A DNA stretch of 57,999 bases from Methylobacter psychrophilus (GCF_025583945.1 NZ_JAOEGU010000025.1:1-57999), one strand, 5' to 3'; counted from the first letter of the stretch, positions 18,817 to 29,178 are shown. Program-made: numbers and translations. The notes: generated by a model from the sequence alone, not told the origin.

Positions 18817-18850
18817 AAGACTAAAAACGCTATTTTTCGCTTTTAGTCTT
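18817..18850. terminator. Stem-loop in the mcl-mtkA gap
   Basis: AAGACTAAAA (18817-18826) pairs exactly with TTTTAGTCTT (18841-18850) across a 14-base loop. It begins 7 bases past the mcl stop on the minus strand. No T run follows the stem, so it may be a partial terminator, an mRNA-stabilising hairpin or both; either would let mcl be expressed differently from mtkAB. Confidence 0.5.
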
Positions 18851-18856
18851 GCCTTC

Positions 18857-19807
18857 CTATTGAGTTTTTGCAGCAATCGCCTCAGCTGCCCGTACCACAT
18901 TACTGGCCATTTTTTCTGACGCCGCATCGATTAACCGACCGTCTAAAGCTGCAGCGCCTTTGCCTTGTGCAGCCGCTTCTTGCAAAGCCACTAAAATACG
19001 TTTGGCTTTTTCAACTTCAGCCGCAGGCGGAGTAAAAATTTCATTGGCTAATTCAACTTGTGACGGATGAATAGCCCATTTACCTTCGCAACCTAACGCC
19101 GCAGCACGTCTTGCGGCAAGCTTGAAACCGTCAGGATCTTTAAAGTCACCAAACGGACCATCAATAGGTCGTAAGCCATAAGCGCGGCAGGCAACTGTCA
19201 TGCGACTAATGGCGAAATGCCATTGATCACCCGGATAATCAGGATTTAAACCGCCGATGTTAGTAGTTCTTGCACGATTACTTGCGGCATAGTCAGCCAC
19301 GCCAAAATGTAACGCTTCAAGACGACCTGACGCACCATTGCGGGCAATGTCTTCTACATTAGCCATGCCCAGTGCGGTTTCAATCAGGGCTTCAATACCT
19401 ATTTTATTTTTTAATCCCTGTTGCATTTCCAATTGGTTAAGCATGGCTTCAACCATATATACATCGGCATAAACACCGACTTTAGGAATCAAAATAGTAT
19501 CCAGTTTTGCACCGCACTGCTCAACCAGATCGACAACGTCACGAACCATATATTGGGTATCAAGACCATTAATACGCACAGAAATGGTCACGCCATGACC
19601 TTTCCAATCCATGTCGTTTATGGCTTCAATGATATTTTTTCTGGCACGTAATTTATCATCGGGAGCTACCGCATCTTCAAGATCCAGGAAAATGAAATCT
19701 GCCCCACTTTTCATCGCCTTTTCGAACATTTCAGGGTTTGAGCCCGGAACCGCTAACTCACAACGTTGAACACGTTGTACTGACGCTGCATATAAAGTGT
19801 GGCTCAT
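18857..19807 (-). CDS. mcl: L-malyl-CoA lyase
   Basis: A 316-residue member of the HpcH/HpaI (CitE-like) aldolase family that splits malyl-CoA to acetyl-CoA and glyoxylate. Visible family features are RCELAVPGSNPEMFEKA at the N-terminus, FIFLDLEDAVAPDDK with Mg-binding acids, SVRINGLDT, IEALIETALGM with the conserved Glu, LHFGVADYAA and GKWAIHPSQVE. The long form with the DYPGDQWHFA insert is that of malyl-CoA lyase rather than citrate lyase beta. It is the first gene of the minus-strand mcl-mtkA-mtkB run and divergent from sga. Confidence 0.93.
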   Translation of the reverse strand: MSHTLYAASVQRVQRCELAVPGSNPEMFEKAMKSGADFIFLDLEDAVAPDDKLRARKNIIEAINDMDWKGHGVTISVRINGLDTQYMVRDVVDLVEQCGAKLDTILIPKVGVYADVYMVEAMLNQLEMQQGLKNKIGIEALIETALGMANVEDIARNGASGRLEALHFGVADYAASNRARTTNIGGLNPDYPGDQWHFAISRMTVACRAYGLRPIDGPFGDFKDPDGFKLAARRAAALGCEGKWAIHPSQVELANEIFTPPAAEVEKAKRILVALQEAAAQGKGAAALDGRLIDAASEKMASNVVRAAEAIAAKTQ

Positions 19808-20074
19808 TTGTACATCCCTAATGTCATTAGTATAAAAAATTTATGCTTGTTTCTTAACGGTAGTATGACCTAAACCGGAAACAAATAAATCGCCCATTCT
19901 ACTTTCAGTGCAACCAAAGTCAATTTTTATAGCGCACTATCGATGTAAACTCGCAATCAAATCTTGCTGATTGTTAGTGCCTATGTCATTATTATTGGTT
20001 TTTTGGGTATTTATTTTCAATCCCCAAGTCCTGATTTAATCAATCATTCACCTACCTACAAAAGAGGCAAAACC
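19808..20074. promoter_or_regulatory. Divergent regulatory region between mcl and sga
   Basis: This 267-bp region must carry promoters for the two halves of the serine-cycle block. A frame extending sga upstream to 19964 exists but encodes a hydrophobic segment that does not belong to the aminotransferase. I see an AGAGG ribosome-binding site for sga at 20064-20068 but no clear palindromic operator or strong -35/-10 pair. Confidence 0.4.
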
Positions 20075-21241
20075 ATGGCTGGTCGTAACCACCTATATAT
20101 TCCAGGTCCAACTAACGTACCTAATGAAATCTTAAGTGCGATGCACATCCCTATGGAAGATCATCGCTCCCCGGTTTTCCCCAAGTTACTGACGCCTCTG
20201 TTACAAGACTTGAAGAAAATTTTCAAAACAGAAACAGGACAAGCTTTTGTTTTCCCTGCAACCGGCACTGCCGGCTGGGAAGTTGCCTTTACAAACATAT
20301 TAAATCCGGGCGATAAAGTATTGATCTACCGTTTTGGTCAATTTAGCCATTTATGGGCTGAAATGGGTAAACGCCTGGGTTTTGATGTTGAAATTCATGA
20401 AGAATCCTGGGGTAAAGGCATTCCGCTAGACAAGCTGGAAGCGCGCTTAAAAGAAGATACCCAACACCAGATCAAGGCAGTTTTAGCTACGCATAACGAA
20501 ACAGCTACCGGAGTTACCAGTGATATTGGCGGCGTTCGTAAAGCCATGAATGCAGCAAGTCATCCTGCCATGTTATTTGTTGACGGCGTCAGTTCGATTG
20601 CCAGCATTGATTTCCGCATGGACGAATGGGGCGTTGATGGCGCCATCAGCGGTTCTCAAAAAGGCTTTATGATGCCGGCCGGCGGCGCTTTTCTGGCCTT
20701 TAGCCAAAAAGCGTTAAAAGCCACTGAAACATCAACTTACCCACGTTGCTTTCTGGACTTAAGAGACCAGATGAACGCCAACAAAGACGGCTATACACCC
20801 TACACACCCTCTTTGCCTATCTTGTACGGTTTACGTAAAGCACTGGATATGTTGCTTGAAGAAGGTCTGGAAAATGTCTATGCACGTCACTTCCGTCTGG
20901 CGGAAGGTACACGTAAAGCCGTTGCCGCCTGGGGTTTAAAAATATGCTCTGAAGCCGGCTTTGAATCTGATACAGTGACGGCAATTATGGTCCCTGAAGA
21001 CAAAGATGCCCGCACAGTCATCAGCACTGCCTTTAGCAAATACAATATTTCTTTAGGTGCAGGTCTTTCTGTCTTGGCTGGAAAAGCTTTCCGTATCGGT
21101 CACGTTGGCGATATGAATGACGTGTCCATGCTGGGCGCTATCGCCGGTGTTGAAATGGCATTATTGGACTGCGGTTTTGATATAAAACCAGGTAGCGGCG
21201 TTGCAGCGGCTATCGAATATTATCGTTCAACAGCAAAATAA
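20075..21241 (+). CDS. sgaA: Serine-glyoxylate aminotransferase
   Basis: A protein of about 388 residues, starting at ATG 20075 (MAGRNHLYIPGPTNVP), chosen because AGAGG lies 7-10 bases upstream and the family begins this way. This class V PLP aminotransferase converts serine and glyoxylate to hydroxypyruvate and glycine. The PLP lysine is Lys196 in SGSQKGFMMPAG, and FVDGVSSI carries the Asp that contacts the PLP ring. In the serine cycle it links glyoxylate from malyl-CoA lyase to glycine for GlyA. It heads the plus-strand C1 genes and is followed by hprA after a hairpin. Confidence 0.95.
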   Translation: MAGRNHLYIPGPTNVPNEILSAMHIPMEDHRSPVFPKLLTPLLQDLKKIFKTETGQAFVFPATGTAGWEVAFTNILNPGDKVLIYRFGQFSHLWAEMGKRLGFDVEIHEESWGKGIPLDKLEARLKEDTQHQIKAVLATHNETATGVTSDIGGVRKAMNAASHPAMLFVDGVSSIASIDFRMDEWGVDGAISGSQKGFMMPAGGAFLAFSQKALKATETSTYPRCFLDLRDQMNANKDGYTPYTPSLPILYGLRKALDMLLEEGLENVYARHFRLAEGTRKAVAAWGLKICSEAGFESDTVTAIMVPEDKDARTVISTAFSKYNISLGAGLSVLAGKAFRIGHVGDMNDVSMLGAIAGVEMALLDCGFDIKPGSGVAAAIEYYRSTAK

Positions 21242-21254
21242 ACTGCCTTAACCA

Positions 21255-21291
21255 GCGTAATCAGGCAATAGCTACTGTTGTCGGATTACGC
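21255..21291. terminator. Hairpin between sga and hprA
   Basis: GCGTAATC (21255-21262) pairs with GATTACGC (21284-21291); inner bases extend the stem by about five more pairs after one mismatch. No T run follows. It could attenuate or stabilise the sga transcript before hprA. Confidence 0.45.
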
Positions 21292-21348
21292 GACTTCTAC
21301 AAATATCTTCTGCTTCAATCCATAACCCTACTCTGTGGAGAATATTCA

Positions 21349-22320
21349 ATGAGCAAACCTAAAGTCATCGTCACGCGTAAATGGCCTGCCGAAGTCGAAG
21401 CACAGTTAACAGCACTTTACGACGTACAGCTGAACGAAAACGACATCCCCATGACGGCAGACGAGCTTAAGCAAGCATTGCAATCGGCAGATGCCGTACT
21501 GCCCACTGTTACGGATGCAATGACTGCCGACATACTGAATGTTGAAGGCAAACGCGCTAAAATTATAGGCAATTTTGGTGTCGGTTATAACAATATCGAC
21601 ATCTCTGCTGCCAAAGAACAAGGACTGGTGGTTACCAACACGCCACATGTTTTAACCGACTGTACCGCTGATATTGCCATTTTATTACTGTTAATGTCGG
21701 CACGACGCGCCTCTGAAGGTGAGCGCTTGATACGCAACCAACAATGGACAGGCTGGAAGCCAACACAGTTACTCGGACAAAAAGTAACCGGTAAAACCTT
21801 GGGGCTTATTGGTTTTGGTCGCATAGCACAAGCAATGGCTAAAAAAGCGCATCATGGTTTCGGCATGAAAATCCTGTTTTACGCGCCGTCACAACCAGCT
21901 CAACCTGTTATTGATGATTTACAGGCAGTCCGTTGCGACACAGTTGAAGAATTATTATCGGCAGCCAATTTTGTCTCATTACACTGCCCCGGCGGCGAGG
22001 CAACAAGGCATTTAATTAACGAACAACGCCTACAATTAATGCAGCCATCTGCCCATTTGATTAATACTGCGCGTGGTGATGTTGTTGACAGCAAGGCCCT
22101 GGTTAAAGCCTTAACAGAAGGCTGGATTGCCGGTGCAGGCTTGGATGTGTTTGAAGGCGAACCGAATATTGATCCCGGTCTTTTGGCTCTAAATAACGTG
22201 GCCCTGTTACCGCATTTAGGTAGTGCAACAGAAGAAACACGCACTGCAATGGGGAATCGGGTATTGGCAAATATCGCCGCTTTTTTTGCCGGTGAAGAAC
22301 CAGCCGATCGGGTTGTTTGA
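21349..22320 (+). CDS. hprA: Hydroxypyruvate reductase (D-glycerate dehydrogenase)
   Basis: A 323-residue NAD(P)H-dependent D-2-hydroxyacid dehydrogenase that reduces hydroxypyruvate to D-glycerate. The nucleotide-binding LGLIGFGRIAQAMA spans about 151-164. Catalytic residues are the Arg in NTARGDVVD, the Glu in FEGEPN and the His in LLPHLGSAT. A GGAGA box lies 8 bases before the ATG. Its position just after sga, the producer of hydroxypyruvate, supports this over glyoxylate reductase, although the enzyme may use both. Confidence 0.92.
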   Translation: MSKPKVIVTRKWPAEVEAQLTALYDVQLNENDIPMTADELKQALQSADAVLPTVTDAMTADILNVEGKRAKIIGNFGVGYNNIDISAAKEQGLVVTNTPHVLTDCTADIAILLLLMSARRASEGERLIRNQQWTGWKPTQLLGQKVTGKTLGLIGFGRIAQAMAKKAHHGFGMKILFYAPSQPAQPVIDDLQAVRCDTVEELLSAANFVSLHCPGGEATRHLINEQRLQLMQPSAHLINTARGDVVDSKALVKALTEGWIAGAGLDVFEGEPNIDPGLLALNNVALLPHLGSATEETRTAMGNRVLANIAAFFAGEEPADRVV

Positions 22321-22478
22321 AATCCAAAGAATAACGAAACATCCCGTTGGAATGAAGCCAAAGATTGGGAAGATTTATACACCTTCTCCCCAATCCGTGC
22401 CCAATAAAGCAACTTCGTTTATTGCAAGTCGTTCCATTCGGCCTAAAGGCCGATGTTTAAACCAACAAAGAAGATTGC

Positions 22479-23456
22479 TTAAAACAAATGCTTAACAGCA
22501 TCCCTTTCCTCTTTTAACTCGGTTTCTGTCAGCTTTAGCCTTTGCTTGCTAAATTCATTAATCACGAGATCCTTTACGATACTGACCTTACCTTCAACCA
22601 CGGTTACCGGAAATGAATAAACCAAGCCTTTAGCGATACCATAACTACCGTCCGAAAGCACGCCCATGCTGACCCAATCACCTTCCTTGGTACCCTTTAT
22701 CCAATCTCTCATTTGATCAATAGCGGCATTAGCGGCAGATGCAGCACTCGATTGACCTCGTGCGGTAATAACGGCTGTACCCCGTTGCTGAACGGTAGGA
22801 ATAAATTCGTTAACAAACCAGTTTTTATCAACCAATGACAAAGCATCCTGCCCCTTTACCTTGGCATAATGTAAATCAGGATATTGCGTGGTTGAATGAT
22901 TACCCCAGATAGTCATATTTTTTATATCGGTAGTCAAAACGCCGCATTTTTCAGCCAACTGACTTATCCCTCTATTATGATCCAGCCGACTCATTGCAGA
23001 AAAATTTTCCGGACTTAAATCCGGCGCGTTTTTCAAAGCAATCAAGGCATTGGTATTGGCCGGATTGCCGGTTACCAATACTTTTACCTCTCTGCTGGCA
23101 ACGGCATTTAAGGCCTTGCCTTGTGCCGCAAAAATTGCTGCATTAGCCTCCAGCAAATCTTTACGCTCCATCCCTGCACTTCTTGGACGAGCACCTACCA
23201 GAAAAGCGTAATCAACATTCCTGAATGCCACCAGTGGATCATCGGTTATTTCAATCCTGTGCAGCAAAGGGTTGGCGCAGTCATTTAACTCCATAACCAC
23301 ACCCGCCAAAGCATTCATTGCCGGCGTAATTTCCAGTAAATGCAAAACTATAGGCTGATTAGGCCCCAGCAATGAACCCGCTGCCAAACGAAAAAGCAAA
23401 GAATAACTAATCTGCCCTGCCGCACCGGTAACCGCTATATGAACGGGTGTTTTCAT
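22479..23456 (-). CDS. mdh: Malate dehydrogenase
   Basis: A 325-residue NAD-dependent enzyme of the cytosolic MDH type ([17 protein letters not shown] at the N-terminus). Substrate arginines lie in [14 protein letters not shown]; the catalytic Asp-Arg pair is in [14 protein letters not shown] and the proton-accepting His in [12 protein letters not shown]. It reduces oxaloacetate to malate, the substrate for MtkAB. It is the only gene of the sga-to-ftfL stretch on the minus strand, so it has its own promoter and may be regulated apart. The start is ATG 23456. Confidence 0.95.
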   Translation of the reverse strand: MKTPVHIAVTGAAGQISYSLLFRLAAGSLLGPNQPIVLHLLEITPAMNALAGVVMELNDCANPLLHRIEITDDPLVAFRNVDYAFLVGARPRSAGMERKDLLEANAAIFAAQGKALNAVASREVKVLVTGNPANTNALIALKNAPDLSPENFSAMSRLDHNRGISQLAEKCGVLTTDIKNMTIWGNHSTTQYPDLHYAKVKGQDALSLVDKNWFVNEFIPTVQQRGTAVITARGQSSAASAANAAIDQMRDWIKGTKEGDWVSMGVLSDGSYGIAKGLVYSFPVTVVEGKVSIVKDLVINEFSKQRLKLTETELKEERDAVKHLF

Positions 23457-23697
23457 TTAATTTCCTTTATTTTTATTTTTAGCATGTATAAAGATTATTT
23501 TAATAAAGCCTCACTCAATAATAAGGCCATCAATATTTCCAACAACAAGTCTAGCAATCGAACAACAGCTGTCTTTTGCCCATTTACTTTTACCAATGAA
23601 CAAATGGCTGACATCTGGCGTAATCGTATCACTCCTGTCTCAGTAAAAACACCCATTAATCGCGGCGCTTAATCACGGCACACTTTTTTTTATCGGG

Positions 23698-23703
23698 TAT
23701 AAT
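23698..23703 (+). promoter_or_regulatory. Candidate -10 box for mtdA-gck
   Basis: TATAAT at 23698-23703, preceded by a T-rich run, lies 43 bases before the mtdA ATG in the 290-bp divergent mdh/mtdA region. No good -35 is seen, which suggests an activator-dependent promoter. Confidence 0.4.
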
Positions 23704-23746
23704 ACGTCACAAAATCATCACATTAACCATACACACGGATAAGTTA

Positions 23747-24604
23747 ATGAAAAAACTGCTATTCCAGTTCGATACAGACACTCACCCATCGGTTTTTGAT
23801 ACCGTAGTCGGCTATGATGGTGGCGCAGATCATGTTATCGGCCATGGCGGTTTGATGCCGGAAAATGTCACGGCACTGGTAGAAGGTGCCATGTTTACAC
23901 GTTCTCCTAAAGATAAAAAAAATACCGCTATTTTTGTTGGCGGCAGCAATATGATTGCCGGCCAGAAATTATTTACTGCCGTACAAAACTGCTTTTTTCC
24001 CGGCTTTCAAGTTTCTGTCATGTTGGATAGTAACGGCAGTAATACGACCGCTGCAGCAGCTGTTGCCAAACTGGCATCAAGCGGCATACTCGCAGGCAAA
24101 AACGCCGTGGTATTGGCAGGAACCGGCCCGGTAGGCCAGCGTGCAGCAGCGATGCTGGCTCAAGAAGGTGCCAACGTCTCATTGACTGCCCGTAAAATGA
24201 GCCGTGCCGTAGAAGCATGCAATAATATGAGGCTACGTTTTGGCGTTGACATTACCCCTGTTGAAGCATTTGATAATGATGCCAGAGCCAGGGCAATCGA
24301 AAATGCCACAATTATTTTGGCTACCGGAGCGGCAGGTGTTGAGTTACTCACGGCTGACCAATGGCAATATAACAGCAATATTGAAATGATAGCTGATGCC
24401 AATGCTACGCCACCGCTGGGTATTGGCGGCACCGATATGATGGATAAAGGCAACCTGCGCCATGGCAAGATAATCTGGGGCGCAATTGGCTTTGGCGCAC
24501 TAAAGCTGGCTTTGCACCGTGCCTGTATTGCCAAATTATTTGTAGACAACAAGCAGATTCTTGATGCCGAAAACATCTTTGCTTTAGCCAAAGAAATGGC
24601 TTAA
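23747..24604 (+). CDS. mtdA: NADP-dependent methylene-tetrahydromethanopterin/methylene-tetrahydrofolate dehydrogenase
   Basis: A 285-residue protein with the MtdA N-terminus (KKLLFQFDTDTHPSVFDTVV), FVGGSN, and the NADP-binding VVLAGTGPVGQRAAAMLA. It interconverts methylene- and methenyl- forms of the C1 carriers and so links formate-derived C1 units to serine synthesis. The length is normal. GGATAAG precedes the ATG by about 5 bases. Glycerate kinase follows with no gap. MtdA is diagnostic of methylotrophs. Confidence 0.96.
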   Translation: MKKLLFQFDTDTHPSVFDTVVGYDGGADHVIGHGGLMPENVTALVEGAMFTRSPKDKKNTAIFVGGSNMIAGQKLFTAVQNCFFPGFQVSVMLDSNGSNTTAAAAVAKLASSGILAGKNAVVLAGTGPVGQRAAAMLAQEGANVSLTARKMSRAVEACNNMRLRFGVDITPVEAFDNDARARAIENATIILATGAAGVELLTADQWQYNSNIEMIADANATPPLGIGGTDMMDKGNLRHGKIIWGAIGFGALKLALHRACIAKLFVDNKQILDAENIFALAKEMA

Positions 24605-26017
24605 TTGAAACCTTTATCAATAAACCATTCGGCAAGCTCGACAAACTTGTCCTCAAGAAAAGATGCAGTCAGTATTTTTAAGGCAGGCATCGCTGCGGCT
24701 GACCCCTATCAAGCCGTTAAAAACTGTTTGTTTGCTAACGATGCACAGTTGGAAATCCTGCTGGACTTGAATGATCCTACCCAAAAGCGTATCGGTAACT
24801 GGTCAAAAGTCCATCTTATCGCCTTTGGCAAAGCCGCCTGCGCGATGGCAAAAGCGGCTCAAGAAATTATCCCTGCTCATTTACTGGCCGGTACTGGCAT
24901 TGCCGTTACCAATTATGAAAACGTCACCTTAATTGATGCTATTGAAGTAATCGGCGCTGCACATCCACTACCTGATGAAGCCGGCCTTATCGCTGCAAAA
25001 AAATGTGCAGAACAAATAAGCCACGCACAAATAAACGAACTGGTTTTGGTTTTGGTGAGTGGCGGCGGCTCAGCGTTAATTCCCTGCCCTGTCAACACAA
25101 TCTCGCTGGCAGAAAAGATTGCTACCACCGATTTGCTACTCGCCAGTGGCGCGACCATTAACGAAATTAATTGTGTACGCAAACACTTATCACAATTAAA
25201 AGGTGGTGGACTGGCCAAACTGGCTGTACCTGCCGACTTACATGCGTTTATTTTATCGGATGTCTTGGGCGATGACTTAAGCGCCATTGCCAGCGGGCCA
25301 ACGGTTCCCGACCCCAGCACTTTTAGCGATGCCATTGCCGTTTTTATAAATAAAGGTATTTGGGACAAAGTTCCTGTTCGCGTTCAACAGTATTTGGAAC
25401 AAGGCAATCAGGGTAAAGCGCTGGAAACACCAAAACCTGGCGATAACATTTTTAAAAATACCAGCTATACCTTGGTTGGTAGTAATTCTATCAGCCTCAA
25501 AGCAACGCTCAAAACTGCGCAAGAGTTAGGTTACGAAACCCGGCTATATGATGCGCATCTTTGTGGCGAAGCAAGACAATCGGCTGAAAAATGGGTACGT
25601 TACGCAAAAAATTTAATCGACAACGGCATTGATAAACCGCTGGCCTTGTTGGCAGGTGGCGAAACTACTGTTACATTAAAAGGCACTGGATGCGGTGGCC
25701 GTAATCAGGAAATGGTCCTGGCTTTTGCACTTGCGGCAGAGCAACACGACTTAACAGGTAACTGGACATTTCTTAGCGGCGGCACCGATGGTCGTGATGG
25801 CCCAACAGATGCAGCTGGCGGCATCGCTGACCAAAACTCCATAAAACGCATGCGCTACGCAGGCATAAATCCACTTGCCATGCTGGACAATAATGATTCA
25901 TATACTGCATTAAAAAGCTCACAGGATTTATTGAATACCGGCGCAACCGGAACTAACGTAGCTGACTTGCAAGTATTACTTATTCACCCTAATTCTTATA
26001 CAAACACCCACGCTTAA
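24605..26017 (+). CDS. gck: Glycerate 2-kinase (MOFRL family)
   Basis: A protein of up to 470 residues with an N-terminal DUF4147-type kinase domain (KVHLIAFGKAACAMAKAAQE, LVSGGGSALIPCP, NEINCVRKHLSQLKGGGLA) and a C-terminal MOFRL domain (LAGGETTVTLKGTGCGGRNQE, GTDGRDGPTDAAGG). It phosphorylates glycerate to 2-phosphoglycerate, the exit from the serine cycle to gluconeogenesis. The start is uncertain: the frame opens with TTG at 24605, directly after the mtdA stop, and another TTG lies near 24650. No ATG precedes the conserved part. Confidence 0.9.
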   Translation: MKPLSINHSASSTNLSSRKDAVSIFKAGIAAADPYQAVKNCLFANDAQLEILLDLNDPTQKRIGNWSKVHLIAFGKAACAMAKAAQEIIPAHLLAGTGIAVTNYENVTLIDAIEVIGAAHPLPDEAGLIAAKKCAEQISHAQINELVLVLVSGGGSALIPCPVNTISLAEKIATTDLLLASGATINEINCVRKHLSQLKGGGLAKLAVPADLHAFILSDVLGDDLSAIASGPTVPDPSTFSDAIAVFINKGIWDKVPVRVQQYLEQGNQGKALETPKPGDNIFKNTSYTLVGSNSISLKATLKTAQELGYETRLYDAHLCGEARQSAEKWVRYAKNLIDNGIDKPLALLAGGETTVTLKGTGCGGRNQEMVLAFALAAEQHDLTGNWTFLSGGTDGRDGPTDAAGGIADQNSIKRMRYAGINPLAMLDNNDSYTALKSSQDLLNTGATGTNVADLQVLLIHPNSYTNTHA

Positions 26018-26029
26018 TCAGGAGCTACC

Positions 26030-27283
26030 ATGTTTAAAAAATCTATGTCCATAGCCGGTTTTGATGATGATCTGTTCAATGCGATGGAAGAAGAACGTAA
26101 CCGCCAGGAAGATCACATTGAATTGATCGCCTCGGAAAATTACGCCAGCCCACGAGTGATGGAAGCACAAGGCTCACAGTTAACCAATAAATATGCCGAA
26201 GGCTATCCCGGCAAACGTTATTATGGTGGCTGTGAATTTATTGATAAAGTCGAGCAACTCGCTATCGACCGCGCCAAAGCCTTATTTGGTGCAGATTATG
26301 CCAACGTACAGGCACACTCAGGCTCTCAGGCCAACATGGCCGTATTTATGGCATTGATTCAACCGGGCGACACCATCATGGGCTTAAGTCTGGCTGATGG
26401 CGGCCACTTGACACATGGTGCCAAACCTAATTTCTCCGGCAAAATTTATAATGCCATTCAATACGGATTGAACCCTGAAACCGGTGAAATCAACTATGAA
26501 CAAGTTGAAGCTTTGGCACTGGAACACAAACCAAAAATGATTATTGCCGGCTTTTCCGCTTACTCACGCATTTGGGATTGGCAACGCTTCCGTGACATTG
26601 CCGATAAAGTGGGCGCTTATTTTGTCGTTGATATGGCGCACATCGCCGGTTTGGTTGCAGCGGGTTTATATCCTAATCCGGTGCCTTTTGCCGATGTTGT
26701 TACCAGCACGACGCACAAATCCTTACGCGGCCCTCGTGGCGGTCTTATCTTATGCAAAAGCAATCCTGAAATCGAGAAAAAAATCGATTCCAATATTTTT
26801 CCGGGCATACAAGGCGGACCGGCCATGCACATTATTGCTGCAAAAGCGGTTGCCTTTAAAGAAGCCATGCAACCCGAGTTTCGCGTTTATCAGCAACAAG
26901 TGATTAAAAACGCTCAGGCAATGGCTGGCGTTTTTATCCAGCGCGGGTTTGATGTGGTTTCAGGCGGCACCGACAATCATTTGATGCTGGTTTCTCTTAT
27001 TCCTAAAGGTATTACCGGAAAAGCCGCAGATGCAGCACTCAGTAAAGCACACATAACAGTCAATAAAAATGCCGTGCCTAACGACCCGCAATCGCCTTTT
27101 GTCACCAGTGGTATTCGTGTCGGTACACCAGCTCCAACCACACGCGGCTTTAAGGAACCGGAAATGATTGAAATTGCCAACATGATGTGTGATGTTATGG
27201 AAAACATCGACGACGAAGACGTCAGTGCGGTAGTACGCGAAAAAGTCAGTAATCTTTGCGCGCGGTTTCCGGTTTATAGTTGA
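26030..27283 (+). CDS. glyA: Serine hydroxymethyltransferase
   Basis: A 417-residue PLP enzyme that joins methylene-tetrahydrofolate and glycine to form serine, the entry step of the serine cycle. Lys230 in [14 protein letters not shown] is the PLP lysine; [13 protein letters not shown] and YYGGCEFID are family hallmarks. GGAG lies 8 bases before the ATG. It follows gck by 12 bases, so mtdA-gck-glyA can be read as one transcript. It may be the only copy or a methylotrophy-specific second copy; this cannot be judged here. Confidence 0.97.
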   Translation: MFKKSMSIAGFDDDLFNAMEEERNRQEDHIELIASENYASPRVMEAQGSQLTNKYAEGYPGKRYYGGCEFIDKVEQLAIDRAKALFGADYANVQAHSGSQANMAVFMALIQPGDTIMGLSLADGGHLTHGAKPNFSGKIYNAIQYGLNPETGEINYEQVEALALEHKPKMIIAGFSAYSRIWDWQRFRDIADKVGAYFVVDMAHIAGLVAAGLYPNPVPFADVVTSTTHKSLRGPRGGLILCKSNPEIEKKIDSNIFPGIQGGPAMHIIAAKAVAFKEAMQPEFRVYQQQVIKNAQAMAGVFIQRGFDVVSGGTDNHLMLVSLIPKGITGKAADAALSKAHITVNKNAVPNDPQSPFVTSGIRVGTPAPTTRGFKEPEMIEIANMMCDVMENIDDEDVSAVVREKVSNLCARFPVYS

Positions 27284-27310
27284 TGTAAAAACAACCACTA
27301 CATAACCCGT

Positions 27311-27334
27311 AGAGACGCGATTTATCGCGTCTCT
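27311..27334 (+). terminator. Hairpin after glyA
   Basis: AGAGACGCGAT (27311-27321) and ATCGCGTCTCT (27324-27334) form a perfect 11-bp stem with a two-base loop, followed by TTGATTTAT. It is a likely terminator or mRNA 3' stabiliser between glyA and ftfL; the GTAGAGACGCGATTTATCGC type of sequence is also a common dispersed repeat. Confidence 0.55.
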
Positions 27335-27393
27335 TTGATTTATACGCCATAAATTTAGAGATGCGGCAGAGCTGCCCCATCTCAGGAAACACG

Positions 27394-29067
27394 ATGTCCG
27401 ATATAGAAATAGCCCAACAAGCCAAGATGCAACCCATCATCGGCTTGGCAAAAGAACAGTATGGCATAGATGCCGAACACCTTGACCCCTTCGGTCATTA
27501 CAAAGCCAAAATATCGCTGGAATACATCAACAGCCTGACCGACAAAAAAGACGGTAAATTGATTCTGGTGACGGCCATTAGTCCGACTCCTGCAGGAGAA
27601 GGCAAAACCACAACGACAGTTGGCTTGGGCGACGCCATGAACCGACTGGATAAAAAAACCATCATCTGTCTGCGCGAACCGTCTTTAGGTCCCTGCTTTG
27701 GTGTAAAAGGAGGAGCTGCCGGCGGCGGTTACTCTCAAGTGGTACCCATGGAAGACATTAACCTGCATTTTACCGGTGACTTTCATGCCATCGGCGTGGC
27801 GCACAATCTGTTGTCAGCATTAATAGACAACCATATTAATCACGGTAATGTCCTAGATATAGACCCCCGACGCATCCAATGGAAACGGGTCGTTGACATG
27901 AATGACCGCGCCCTGCGTCACATCGTCATCGGCATGGGTGGCCCGGCAAATGGCTACTTGCGTGAAGACGGTTACGACATTGTCGTCGCTTCTGAAGTGA
28001 TGGCAATTCTTTGTCTGGCAACCGATCGCGCTGACCTTAAAGAACGCTTGGGCCGCATCGTCATCGGTTATAAATCTGATAGAGTAACACCGGTTTATGC
28101 ACGTGACTTAAATGCGCAAGGCGCTATGGCAGCCCTATTAAAAGACGCGATCAAGCCCAATCTGGTACAAACACTGGAAAACAATATCGCTATTATTCAT
28201 GGCGGGCCGTTTGCCAATATTGCGCACGGTTGCAACACAGTAACGGCAACTAAAACCGCGTTAAAACTGGCGGATTATGTCGTCACTGAAGCCGGTTTTG
28301 GAGCTGATTTAGGCGCTGAAAAATTTATTGATATTAAATGTCGCATGTCAGGATTAAAACCCTCGGCAGTGGTTTTGGTTGCGACTATCAGAGCGCTTAA
28401 ATTTCATGGCAACGTAGCCAAAGAAGATTTAAACACCGAAAATCTGGCGGCAATCGAACAAGGCTTTGTTAACCTTGAACGTCATTACCACAACATTACC
28501 CAACATTACGGCTTGCCTTGTGTAGTCTGCATTAACCACTTCACTTTTGATACTGATGCAGAAATTGCTTTACTGCAACAAAAATGTGCCGACTTGGGCG
28601 CTACCTGTATCGTTTCAAAACATTGGGCAACCGGTAGTGCAGGTGCAGAAACACTAGCACAAGCGGTTATTGATATTGTTGATAATCGAGAACCTGGGTT
28701 TACTTACGTCTATGATGAAAATATCAGCTTGTGGGAAAAAATTGAAACAATTGCTACCAAGCTATACGGTGCCTCCAAGGTTACGGCCAATGCCAAAGTA
28801 AAAGCCCATCTTGCCGAGTGGAATGCCGATTACGGAAAATTTCCAATCTGCATGGCAAAAACGCAAATGTCATTTTCAACCAACCCCAATGATAAAGGTG
28901 CTCCCACAGGGCATACCGTAGAAATCCGGGAAGTTAAACTGGCTAACGGCGCCGGTTTTATTGTCGCCATTGCCGGCGACATAATGACCATGCCCGGCTT
29001 ACCCAAAGTACCTGCCGCAGAAAGGATTGATATCGATGATGATGGCAGGATAACCGGCTTGTTTTAG
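27394..29067 (+). CDS. ftfL: Formate-tetrahydrofolate ligase
   Basis: A protein of about 557 residues that attaches formate to tetrahydrofolate with ATP, feeding formate into the serine cycle. The P-loop-like [11 protein letters not shown] spans 65-75, and [14 protein letters not shown] follows. The start at ATG 27394 ([13 protein letters not shown]) is chosen because AGGAAA precedes it and the 11-residue extension from 27361 overlaps intergenic sequence. It is the last gene of the C1 block. Confidence 0.96.
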   Translation: MSDIEIAQQAKMQPIIGLAKEQYGIDAEHLDPFGHYKAKISLEYINSLTDKKDGKLILVTAISPTPAGEGKTTTTVGLGDAMNRLDKKTIICLREPSLGPCFGVKGGAAGGGYSQVVPMEDINLHFTGDFHAIGVAHNLLSALIDNHINHGNVLDIDPRRIQWKRVVDMNDRALRHIVIGMGGPANGYLREDGYDIVVASEVMAILCLATDRADLKERLGRIVIGYKSDRVTPVYARDLNAQGAMAALLKDAIKPNLVQTLENNIAIIHGGPFANIAHGCNTVTATKTALKLADYVVTEAGFGADLGAEKFIDIKCRMSGLKPSAVVLVATIRALKFHGNVAKEDLNTENLAAIEQGFVNLERHYHNITQHYGLPCVVCINHFTFDTDAEIALLQQKCADLGATCIVSKHWATGSAGAETLAQAVIDIVDNREPGFTYVYDENISLWEKIETIATKLYGASKVTANAKVKAHLAEWNADYGKFPICMAKTQMSFSTNPNDKGAPTGHTVEIREVKLANGAGFIVAIAGDIMTMPGLPKVPAAERIDIDDDGRITGLF

Positions 29068-29083
29068 GATTTAATTCCAACGT

Positions 29084-29143
29084 AGGGGCAATCCTATGTG
29101 GCTGCCCTTTCGCCAATTAGGTAACCACACAAAGATTGCCCCT
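29084..29143. repeat. Imperfect inverted repeat between ftfL and the ABC ATPase gene
   Basis: AGGGGCAATC (29084-29093) is inverted at 29134-29143 (GATTGCCCCT); inner bases GTGG and CCAC also pair. It is of the same style as the palindrome at 1696-1739 and is probably a dispersed MITE-like repeat. Confidence 0.65.
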
Positions 29144-29178
29144 GCATTATGTCCATTTTCTTATGTCAAATTCAGGCT

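Noticed and set aside
19964-20074. N-terminal 37-residue extension of serine-glyoxylate aminotransferase
   Set aside because: The family starts at MAGRNHLYIPGP, which has its own AGAGG site; the extension is A+T-rich upstream sequence.
22103-22412. Minus-strand frames opposite hprA
   Set aside because: Shadows of a well-supported gene on the other strand.
23484-23672. 62-codon plus-strand frame between mdh and mtdA
   Set aside because: No ribosome-binding site, low-complexity Asn/Lys/Ser composition at the N-terminus and location in a divergent promoter region; no family recognised.
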